Positions 17,014-23,975 of a stretch of DNA of 64,000 nucleotides are shown here, piece after piece. Position numbers and translations under genes: made by a program. Numbering within the stretch: the first letter of the stretch is position 1; each line of letters opens with the position of its first letter. This DNA is from Micromonospora aurantiaca ATCC 27029 (lineage in GTDB: Bacteria; Actinomycetota; Actinomycetes; Mycobacteriales; Micromonosporaceae), in contig NC_014391.1 of assembly GCF_000145235.1 (NCBI RefSeq), positions 6,219,501-6,283,500 of the forward strand, written 5' to 3'. A model generated the notes under the pieces. The model was given only the letters and a program-made list of their open reading frames with translations, did not search any database and had not been told where the DNA came from.

Positions 17014-18255
17014 ATGAGCGTCGTCGAGCAGGCCCGGCGAGCCCGGGACGCGGCGGAAGCCCTGGCCACGGCCACCCGTACCGTCAAGGACGCCGCGCTG
17101 CACGCGATGGCCGACGCGCTCGTGGCGCGTACCCCGGAGATCCTGACGGCGAACGCGGCGGACCTGGCGGCCGGGCGCGAGGCCGGGCTGTCGGCGGCCG
17201 TGCTGGACCGCCTCGCGCTCGACGAGGGCCGGGTGGCGGCCATCGCCGACGCGCTGCGCCAGATGGCCGCGCTGCCCGACCCGGTGGGCGAGGTGGTACG
17301 CGGCTCGACCCTGCCGAACGGGCTGGAACTGCGGCAGGTGCGGGTGCCGTTCGGGGTGGTCGGCATCGTCTACGAGGGCCGGCCCAACGTGACTGTCGAC
17401 GCCGCCGGGATCTGCCTGAAGTCCGGCAACGCGGCGCTGCTGCGCGGCTCCTCGTCGGCCGCGCACTCCAACGCGGCGCTGGTCGCGGTGCTGCGCGACG
17501 CGGTCTCCGGCGCCGGGCTGCCGGCGGACGCGGTGCAGCTGCTCGACTCCAGCACCCGCGACTCGGTGAAGGAGCTGATGCGCGCCCGCGGCCTGGTCGA
17601 CGTACTGATCCCGCGCGGCGGTGCGTCGCTGATCCGCGCCGTGGTCGAGGAGTCGACGGTCCCGGTGATCGAGACCGGCGTGGGCAACTGCCACGTGTAC
17701 GTGGACGCCGCCGCCGACCTCGGCAAGGCCCTGGCGATCACGCTGAACGCCAAGACGCAGCGCCTGTCCACCTGCAACACCGCCGAGTCGCTGCTGGTGC
17801 ACCGCGACGTCGCGGACGCGTTCCTGCCGGCGGTGCTGGCCGCGTTCGCCGACGCCGGGGTGACTGTGCACGGCACGCCCGAGGTCGCCGCCCACTCCGA
17901 CGCCGTGGTCGCGGCCACCGAGGAGGACTTCGGCACCGAGTACCTCTCCGCCGACATCTCCGTCGCAGTGGTCGACTCGCTCGACGCGGCGGTCGCGCAC
18001 ATCCGCCGGTACGGCACCGGCCACACCGAGGCGATCGTCACCGACTCGCAGCGGGCGGCCCGGGAGTTCGTGGCCCGGGTGGACTCGGCAGCGGTCATGG
18101 TCAACGCGTCCACCCGCTTCACCGACGGCGGCGAGTTCGGCTTCGGCGCGGAGATCGGCATCTCGACGCAGAAGCTGCACGCGCGCGGGCCGATGGGCCT
18201 GCCGGAGCTGACCAGCACCAAGTACGTGGTCACCGGAGACGGTCACCTGCGCTGA
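17014..18255 (+). CDS. proA: Glutamate-5-semialdehyde dehydrogenase / gamma-glutamyl phosphate reductase (ProA)
   Basis: Second step of proline synthesis: NADPH-dependent reduction of gamma-glutamyl phosphate; 413 residues, normal length. Family motifs are VPFGVVGIVYEGRPNVTVDAAGICLKSGNA, LIPRGGASLI, VPVIETGVGNCHVYVD, and AKTQRLSTCNTAESLLVH, which contains the catalytic cysteine. The C-terminal STRFTDGGEFGFGAEIGISTQKLHARGPMGL is near invariant. ATG behind GAAGGAG. With proB it makes the glutamate-to-semialdehyde route; proC is not in the window. Confidence 0.97.
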   Translation: MSVVEQARRARDAAEALATATRTVKDAALHAMADALVARTPEILTANAADLAAGREAGLSAAVLDRLALDEGRVAAIADALRQMAALPDPVGEVVRGSTLPNGLELRQVRVPFGVVGIVYEGRPNVTVDAAGICLKSGNAALLRGSSSAAHSNAALVAVLRDAVSGAGLPADAVQLLDSSTRDSVKELMRARGLVDVLIPRGGASLIRAVVEESTVPVIETGVGNCHVYVDAAADLGKALAITLNAKTQRLSTCNTAESLLVHRDVADAFLPAVLAAFADAGVTVHGTPEVAAHSDAVVAATEEDFGTEYLSADISVAVVDSLDAAVAHIRRYGTGHTEAIVTDSQRAAREFVARVDSAAVMVNASTRFTDGGEFGFGAEIGISTQKLHARGPMGLPELTSTKYVVTGDGHLR

Positions 18256-18277
18256 TCGGTCCGGTCCCCTGGGCGGC

Positions 18278-18340
18278 CACCAGTACGGGGTAGTGGGGGC
18301 ATCATGGTGCCTCCGATGCCACCATCTCGCCGAACTGGTG
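18278..18340. repeat. Intergenic inverted repeat, family B (copy 1), possible bidirectional terminator
   Basis: Arms at 18278-18303 and 18315-18340 match at 20 of 26 positions. The right side read in reverse, ACCAGTTCGGCGAGATGG then TGGCATC, resembles the repeats near 44.7 and 59.8 kb, including a flanking TTGATCAAC. It lies between the convergent proA and terpene-cyclase-fold genes. Confidence 0.65.
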
Positions 18341-18357
18341 TTGATCAACTGGCCGGG

Positions 18358-19695
18358 CTAGGCGATCTGGAGTGGATCCCCGTCCGCCGATGGCGGTGTG
18401 ACGAGCGGAGGCAGCCCCGGGGGCACCGGAGCAGCGGGCGGCACCGGGCCGGACGGCGGGTCCGGCACTGACGGCGCAGCCGGCACGGTGCTCCCGTCGG
18501 GGAGCAGGTCGGGCGCGACGATCCAGGCGGACCACGGCCCCTGCCCGCCGTCCGGACCGGCCGACGAAGCGGGCGCGGTCTCCGGCCCGGCCGACGAAGC
18601 GGGCGCAATCCCCGGCCCGGCCGACGACACGCCACCCGGCCCCGGCGAAGGGTCGGAGCCGAGGCGGTGCGACGGCGGCCCGGCATCGGGAGCCGGGGCG
18701 GGCGACGCAGGCGCGGGCGCGGTTACCGGCGGGGCGGGCGACGCAGGCGCGGGCGCAGGCGGCGATGTGGGGAGGCGGCGCGGGCGCGGGGCCGGTACGG
18801 CCGGCGGCGCGGGCAGCTCCGCAGCCTGCGGCACCACGAACGGCGCTCCGGAGGCCGGGGCCTCGGGCGTGTTCGGGCGGCACGCGCGGATCGCCCGCAG
18901 CGTGGTGTGCACGTCGAACTGGTGGCCGTCGTCGCTGTCCCAGCCGCCGTCGCTGCGCTGCGTCTCGGCGAGCCGCCTGCGCGCGGAGACCAGCAGCCAC
19001 TGCTCCTCGCCCACGTCGACCCGGCGCAGCGTGGCGGCCAGCCAGGCCACGTCCGCCGGGGACATCCGGGGGATCCGGTCGGCCAGCACCGCCTGGATGC
19101 GCGCCGACTCGTAGTACATCTGCTGGCGGTGCAGCACCGCGGCGGCGAGCCAGCCGGCGGGCAGGAAGGACGGCCAACTGCCGTCCGGGGCGAGCTGGGC
19201 GGCGAGCGCCTGGGCCGCCGCCTGCACCACACCGGCGTACGCGCCGCCGACCCGGTGGTCGAGCGGACCGGCGGCCCGCGCGTCAAGACCGGCCACTGTC
19301 AGCCAGAACCCGGCGTTGGCTGTCTGGTAGAGCCGGGCCTCGGGGTCGCCCGGGGCCGCCCACTCGGGGGCGAGCCCGGCCAGCGAGGGGTCCTCGTCCC
19401 AGCCGCCGTCGGGCAGTTGCCGGGCGGCCAGCCAGTCCAGCGCGTGCCGGGCGGCCGGGCGGCCCAGCGCGCCGAGGTCGTCCAGCTCGGCCAGGCGGAA
19501 GCAGGTCGCGTCGATCGAGGCGACCTCGCCGTCGAGGACCGCGGGCCAGCCGCCGCCCGGCGCCTGCCCGGCCTCGGCGGCGTCGAGCACGTCGGGCGGC
19601 ACCGGAGCGCCGGAGCGCAGCCGGGAGAGACGGGCGCGGTCCACCGCGTCACCGTGAGCGACGACGAATCCGATCGCCGCGTCCAAGTCGACCAC
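18358..19695 (-). CDS. Prenyltransferase / squalene-oxidase-repeat protein with Pro-rich tail
   Basis: About 445 residues from a GTG at 19695, the best start because upstream sequence holds a terminator hairpin. The N-terminal ~290 residues form alpha/alpha-barrel repeats with QW-like motifs: ARQLPDGGWDEDP, LAPDGSWPSFLPAG and ETQRSDGGWDSDDGHQFDVHTTLRAIRAC. This is the fold of squalene-hopene and diterpene cyclases, but no DxDD or DxDDTA catalytic motif is seen, so enzymatic activity is doubtful. The C-terminal ~150 residues are low-complexity Pro/Ala/Ser/Gly with repeated SSAGPxxAPA units. It sits directly downstream of moeZ on the same strand. Confidence 0.78.
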   Translation of the reverse strand: MVDLDAAIGFVVAHGDAVDRARLSRLRSGAPVPPDVLDAAEAGQAPGGGWPAVLDGEVASIDATCFRLAELDDLGALGRPAARHALDWLAARQLPDGGWDEDPSLAGLAPEWAAPGDPEARLYQTANAGFWLTVAGLDARAAGPLDHRVGGAYAGVVQAAAQALAAQLAPDGSWPSFLPAGWLAAAVLHRQQMYYESARIQAVLADRIPRMSPADVAWLAATLRRVDVGEEQWLLVSARRRLAETQRSDGGWDSDDGHQFDVHTTLRAIRACRPNTPEAPASGAPFVVPQAAELPAPPAVPAPRPRRLPTSPPAPAPASPAPPVTAPAPASPAPAPDAGPPSHRLGSDPSPGPGGVSSAGPGIAPASSAGPETAPASSAGPDGGQGPWSAWIVAPDLLPDGSTVPAAPSVPDPPSGPVPPAAPVPPGLPPLVTPPSADGDPLQIA

Positions 19696-19832
19696 GGCAC
19701 TGACGGTACTGGCGCGGCCGAGGTTACGCCTCGGCAGCTCGGTCAGGGCCGGTACCGCCCACCGGTCGTCGAGGGCATCCGCCGGAGGGTTGCCCGACCC
19801 GGCGTTTGCCCACGCCAGGGGCGCGGAAAGCA

Positions 19833-19868
19833 CGATGGGCCCGCCCGGAGCGCCGGGCGGGCCCATCG
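19833..19868. terminator. Strong hairpin after moeZ
   Basis: Perfect 16-bp arms beginning CGATGGGCCCGCCCGG with an AGCG loop, eight bases beyond the moeZ stop. It should end moeZ transcription ahead of the terpene-cyclase-fold gene. Confidence 0.8.
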
Positions 19869-19875
19869 ACACGAC

Positions 19876-21057
19876 TCAGTACGCGGGCAGCGACGGGTCG
19901 ACCTGCTTGACCCAGGAGAGCACACCGCCCTGGAGGTGCACCGCGTCGGAGAACCCGGCCGCCTTCAGCGCGGCCAGCGCCTCGGCGGAGCGGACGCCGG
20001 ACTTGCAGTGCAGCACGATCTGCCGGTCCTGTGGGAACTTCGCCAGCGCCTCGCCGGACAGGATCTCGCCCTTGGGGATGAGCGTCGCGCCGGGGATGCG
20101 GACGATCTCGTACTCGGCGGGCTCGCGCACGTCGACCAGGAAGATGTCCTTGCCCGAGTCCTGCCAGTCCTTCAGCTCCAGCGCGGTGATGGTCGAGTCG
20201 ACCACCGCCTCCTGCGCCTCGTCGGAGACGGCGCCGCAGAAGTCCTCGTAGTCCTCCATCAGGTCGGTGAGGGTCGGGTTCTCGCCGCAGAGCACGCAGT
20301 TCGGGTCCTTGCGAACCTTGATCTTGCGGTAGCTCATCTCCAGAGCGTCGTAGACCATCAGCCGGCCGACGAGCGGCTCACCGATGCCGGCGAGCAGCTT
20401 GATCGCCTCGTTGACCTGGATCGACCCGATCGACGCGCAGAGCACGCCGAGCACGCCGCCCTCGGCGCAGGAGGGGACCATGCCGGGCGGCGGGGGCTCC
20501 GGGTAGAGGCAGCGGTAGCAGGGGCCGTGCTCGGCCCAGAACACCGACGCCTGGCCGTCGAAGCGGTAGATCGAACCCCAGACGTACGGCTTGCCGAGCA
20601 GCACCGCCGCGTCGTTGACCATGTAGCGGGTGGCGAAGTTGTCGGTGCCGTCGACGATCAGGTCGTACCGGGAGAAGATGTCCCGGACGTTCTCCCGGTC
20701 CAGCGCGGTGTTGTGGATCTCCACGTTGACCAGCGGGTTGATCTCGCGGATCGACGCCGCGGCGGACTCGGCCTTGGACCGGCCCACGTCGGAGACGCCG
20801 TGGATGACCTGGCGCTGGAGGTTCGACTCGTCGACGGTGTCGAAGTCGATGATGCCGAGCGTGCCGACACCGGCCGCGGCCAGGTAGAGCAGCGCCGGCG
20901 AGCCGAGGCCACCGGCACCCACACAGAGCACCCGGGCGTTCTTCAGCCGCTTCTGCCCCTCCACCCCGACGTCCGGGATGATCAGGTGGCGCGAGTAGCG
21001 GCGGATCTCGTCTACGGTCAGCTCGGCGGCGGGTTCGACGAGCGGGGGCAACGACAC
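19876..21057 (-). CDS. moeZ: Adenylyltransferase/sulfurtransferase MoeZ
   Basis: ThiF/MoeB-type E1-like enzyme fused to a rhodanese domain, 393 residues. It adenylates the C-terminus of ubiquitin-like sulfur carriers (MoaD, ThiS or CysO types) and converts it to thiocarboxylate for molybdopterin, cysteine or thiamine synthesis. Visible motifs are LCVGAGGLGSPALLYLAAAG (ATP binding), DESNLQRQVIHG, DGTDNFATRYMVND, a zinc site made by CYRC and CVLC pairs, and the rhodanese loop HCKSGVRSAEAL with its persulfide cysteine. GTG start at 21057. In mycobacteria, from memory, the orthologue is also next to a DUF3152 gene. Confidence 0.95.
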   Translation of the reverse strand: MSLPPLVEPAAELTVDEIRRYSRHLIIPDVGVEGQKRLKNARVLCVGAGGLGSPALLYLAAAGVGTLGIIDFDTVDESNLQRQVIHGVSDVGRSKAESAAASIREINPLVNVEIHNTALDRENVRDIFSRYDLIVDGTDNFATRYMVNDAAVLLGKPYVWGSIYRFDGQASVFWAEHGPCYRCLYPEPPPPGMVPSCAEGGVLGVLCASIGSIQVNEAIKLLAGIGEPLVGRLMVYDALEMSYRKIKVRKDPNCVLCGENPTLTDLMEDYEDFCGAVSDEAQEAVVDSTITALELKDWQDSGKDIFLVDVREPAEYEIVRIPGATLIPKGEILSGEALAKFPQDRQIVLHCKSGVRSAEALAALKAAGFSDAVHLQGGVLSWVKQVDPSLPAY

Positions 21058-21164
21058 GGTGGACTCCCCGGGATCGGCGGTGTGACCGCGCCATTGTCGC
21101 TCGCCCGGACGGGGATCGGCCATGATGAGGGACACTCGGCCCGAACTGCGGGACCGGGAATAAC

Positions 21165-21989
21165 TCAGACGCCGTCGGTGGGCTCGCCCTCGTACCGCAT
21201 TCCGCCCACGTACGGCCAGGCGTTCGGCAGGCAGCCGTCCAGCCCGTACGTCTGCTGCTGCATCACCGGGGCGGGGGCGCCGGGCTCGGGGCAGGCCCCG
21301 TGCAGCTCGCCGAACTCGTGCCCGACCTCGTGGTTGATCACGTAGGTGCGGTAGACCTCCAGCGGGGCGCCGTAGTCGGGCACCGCCGTCATCCACCGGG
21401 CCAGGTTGAGCACGACCCGGCCGGGCAGCCGGCAGGAGGTGTACCGGTCGGTGCGCAGGCCGCCCTCGGCGCACATCCGCTCGGAGGTGACGGGGGTGGC
21501 GAGGTAGACGGTGAAGTCTGCGGCAGCCGCCTCGGGCACCCGCTGCACCCGCAGGTCCCCCGACGCGATCCAGCTGCGCGGGTCGCCCAGCACCGCGTCC
21601 ACGGTGGCGGCGAACTCGTCGGCGTCCTGCCCCGTGTCCTGCTCGACCTCGACCCGGTAGCGGCGCAGCGGGCCCTCCTGTCCGCGTACCGGAGATCGGC
21701 CCTGGGCCACCGCGAACGTGCCGGGGCCGGCGGTGGGGTAGCCGGTCGGCGCCAGGGCCGGGACGTCGGCCTCGGCGCCGCGCGCCAGCGACGGTTCGGC
21801 GGCGAGCGACGTCCCACCGTGCCCGGGCGACGGCGCGTTCAGCCGGGTGATGCCGACCGCGCCGCCGACGGCCGCGAGCAGCATCGCCAGCAGCAGCACC
21901 GAGCGGCGGCGCCGCCGTCGCATCCGGCGCAGGGTGGGACGCTCGGACGGCGGCGCGGCAGGGTTGTCGTAAGGGGACGACGACGTCAT
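21165..21989 (-). CDS. DUF3152 exported putative zinc metalloprotease (copy 1)
   Basis: A 274-residue protein with a short cytoplasmic N-terminus, an Arg-rich stretch (RRMRRRRRRS) and one membrane anchor at ~30-48. The outer domain is DUF3152 (~85-270). It contains VINHEVGHEFGELHGACP, a HExxHxxxxxH zinc-peptidase signature, and conserved features such as YTSCRLPGRVVLNLARW and APVMQQQT...CLPNAWPYVGG. Activity has not been shown for the family to my knowledge. It follows a close paralogue on the same strand and precedes moeZ. Confidence 0.87.
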   Translation of the reverse strand: MTSSSPYDNPAAPPSERPTLRRMRRRRRRSVLLLAMLLAAVGGAVGITRLNAPSPGHGGTSLAAEPSLARGAEADVPALAPTGYPTAGPGTFAVAQGRSPVRGQEGPLRRYRVEVEQDTGQDADEFAATVDAVLGDPRSWIASGDLRVQRVPEAAAADFTVYLATPVTSERMCAEGGLRTDRYTSCRLPGRVVLNLARWMTAVPDYGAPLEVYRTYVINHEVGHEFGELHGACPEPGAPAPVMQQQTYGLDGCLPNAWPYVGGMRYEGEPTDGV

Positions 21990-22067
21990 GACCTCAGCGT
22001 GCCATGCAATTCGGGCATTTAGCTGCTTTTGCCGCCTATGCCGCGAATGTTCTTCACAAACCGGCGG

Positions 22068-22931
22068 TCAGAGGGCCGGCCCGGTGTACCGCTTCCCGCC
22101 CACGTAGGGCCACGGGTTCGGCCGGCAGCCCTTGAGGAAGAGCGTCTGCTGCTGCATCACCGGCGCCGCCCGGCCCGCACCCGGGCACCCCTCGTGCCGG
22201 TGCCCGAGCTGGTGCCCCACCTCGTGGTTGACCACGTAGAGCCGGTACGTGTCCAGCGGCATCCCGGCGTCGACCAGGTGCGGCGCCGAGGTCCGCCACC
22301 GGTCCAGGTTGATCACCACCTTGCCCGGCACCCGGCACGACGTGTACGGCACCCCGCCCACCCGGATGTCGATCCCGCCCGCCCCGCACAGCCGCCCGGC
22401 CGTGTCCCGGGTCGCGAGGTAGATCGTGAAGTCGTACCGGTCGTCCGCGCCGACCCGCTGCAACCGCAGCCTGCCGCCGTCGACCCAGCTACCCGGGCCG
22501 GCCAGGGCCCGCTGCACCGCCTCGCCGAACGCGCGGACCTCCTCGCCGGAGCCGTTCTCCACCGCCACCCGGTAGCGGCGCAGCGTCCCCGAGCGGCCGA
22601 GCACGCCGCTGGTCCGGTCGTCGTACGCGAAGCTGCCCCGGCCCTTCGCCGGCCCCGGGCCCGCCAGCGTCAGCACCGGCGCGGCCGGCGAGCTGGGCGT
22701 CACCGCCGGCGGCGGCGCGACGCTCGGCGTGGACGGCTCCCGCGTAGGCGCCGGAGGCTGGGCGACGAACCCGTCGGTGATCCGCGTCCCCGCGCCCGCC
22801 GACGGCAGTTGCACCGCCACGCCGACGCCGACCGCGGCGGCGGCAGCGAAGGCGCAGACCACGAGCGCGGTACGCCAGTGACGAAGCGAGGAACGGGAGC
22901 GGGCGGCACGAGGACGGCGGGAGCTGGGCAT
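22068..22931 (-). CDS. DUF3152 exported putative zinc metalloprotease (copy 2)
   Basis: A 287-residue paralogue of the neighbouring gene with the same architecture: basic N-terminus, membrane anchor at ~22-42, Pro/Thr/Ser linker, then the DUF3152 domain. The zinc signature is VVNHEVGHQLGHRHEGCPG. The blocks YTSCRVPGKVVINLDRW and APVMQQQT...CRPNPWPYVGGKRY align with copy 1. The linker is longer and more proline-rich. The two genes are 78 bp apart in tandem, so a local duplication is the simplest origin. The stop of the upstream hydrolase-side gene is close, suggesting co-transcription. Confidence 0.87.
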   Translation of the reverse strand: MPSSRRPRAARSRSSLRHWRTALVVCAFAAAAAVGVGVAVQLPSAGAGTRITDGFVAQPPAPTREPSTPSVAPPPAVTPSSPAAPVLTLAGPGPAKGRGSFAYDDRTSGVLGRSGTLRRYRVAVENGSGEEVRAFGEAVQRALAGPGSWVDGGRLRLQRVGADDRYDFTIYLATRDTAGRLCGAGGIDIRVGGVPYTSCRVPGKVVINLDRWRTSAPHLVDAGMPLDTYRLYVVNHEVGHQLGHRHEGCPGAGRAAPVMQQQTLFLKGCRPNPWPYVGGKRYTGPAL

Positions 22932-22936
22932 CCGGC

Positions 22937-23935
22937 TCAGCCTGCCATGTCACGCTCCGTTCCGCTCTCCCCCATGCCGGTGGTGAGCGACTGTGTCGCC
23001 TCGGCGAGCAGGCCGAGCACCGCCCGCGCCACGGTCCGGGGCACCTCCAACTGGGCCACGTGCCCGACGCCGTCGAGCATCAGCAGCCGGCTGTCCGGGA
23101 TGACCCGGGCCGCCTGCGGCGCCACCCGCACGTCGACCAGCCGATCCTGCCGCCCGCCCACCACGAGCGTGGGCGCCCGTACCGCCGCCGCCTGCCGCCA
23201 GAGCGCGCCCTCCCCCGGCAGGTACGAACGCAGGAAGCTGCCGACCAGGCCCCGGAACGTCCGCACGTACGCGGCGGCGTAGTGGGCCGCCTCGTACCGG
23301 ACCCGGATCTCGTCGATCGCCTCCTGCCGGCGCTGATCGCTGATCCGGGTCAGGTCCGCCACGCACGCCTCCATCACCTGCTGCGCGGTCACCTCCGGGC
23401 TGAACTGGGCCAGCCGCCAGGCGGCCAGCCGTTCGCCCCGGGGGATCGCCAGCAACGGGAGCATCCGCCCCTGCAACGAGCGGCGGAAGTCCAGGAACGG
23501 CAGCGCGGGCGAGACCAGTGTGAGCGTGCGGACCAGGTCCGGGCGCAGTGCCGCCACCCGCACCGAGATCGCGCCGCCGAGCGAGTTGCCGAACAGGTGC
23601 ACCGGACCCCGGTCGCTGTGCTCGATCCAGCGGATCACCCGCTCGGCGAAGGACGGGATCGTGTAGCGCGGCCCCGGCTCGCTGCGCCCGAATCCGGGCA
23701 GGTCGATCGCCTGGCCGTCGAGCCGGTCCGCGAGCAGCCCGGCCAGGTCGGTCCAGTTCTGCGCCGACCCGCCGAGGCCGTGCACGTACAGCGCGGGCTC
23801 CGCGCCGGGACCGGTGGCCGGGGTGTCGCGGACGTGCACGAGCGTGCCGTCGAGGCGTACGTGCCGGCCGGGCCAGGGCGGCGGGACGTGGTGTGCGGGA
23901 AGGCTGTGCTCCGGCCACAGTGCGGCGCGCTTCAT
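22937..23935 (-). CDS. Alpha/beta-fold hydrolase
   Basis: A 332-residue alpha/beta hydrolase. The oxyanion region is LYVHGLGGSAQNW, the nucleophile elbow HLFGNSLGGAISVR (Ser ~125), the acid GGRQDRLVDVR and the histidine DGVGHVAQLE. Between them an Arg-rich lid includes RISDQRRQEAIDEIRVRYEAAHY. The substrate is probably a lipid or ester; mycobacteria carry a lipase-type gene (lipV) in the same neighbourhood, as far as I recall. The ATG at 23935 is preferred over upstream codons. It is followed at 6 bp by the DUF3152 paralogue, so the three minus-strand genes probably share a transcript. Confidence 0.9.
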   Translation of the reverse strand: MKRAALWPEHSLPAHHVPPPWPGRHVRLDGTLVHVRDTPATGPGAEPALYVHGLGGSAQNWTDLAGLLADRLDGQAIDLPGFGRSEPGPRYTIPSFAERVIRWIEHSDRGPVHLFGNSLGGAISVRVAALRPDLVRTLTLVSPALPFLDFRRSLQGRMLPLLAIPRGERLAAWRLAQFSPEVTAQQVMEACVADLTRISDQRRQEAIDEIRVRYEAAHYAAAYVRTFRGLVGSFLRSYLPGEGALWRQAAAVRAPTLVVGGRQDRLVDVRVAPQAARVIPDSRLLMLDGVGHVAQLEVPRTVARAVLGLLAEATQSLTTGMGESGTERDMAG

Positions 23936-23975
23936 GCCTCCAGTCTTCCCCGCACACGCCGTACCGCACACCGGC

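Noticed and set aside
18278..18340. Family B repeat as an attachment site or insertion sequence end
   Set aside because: No integrase or transposase, no target duplication, and the structure is a hairpin at a gene end.
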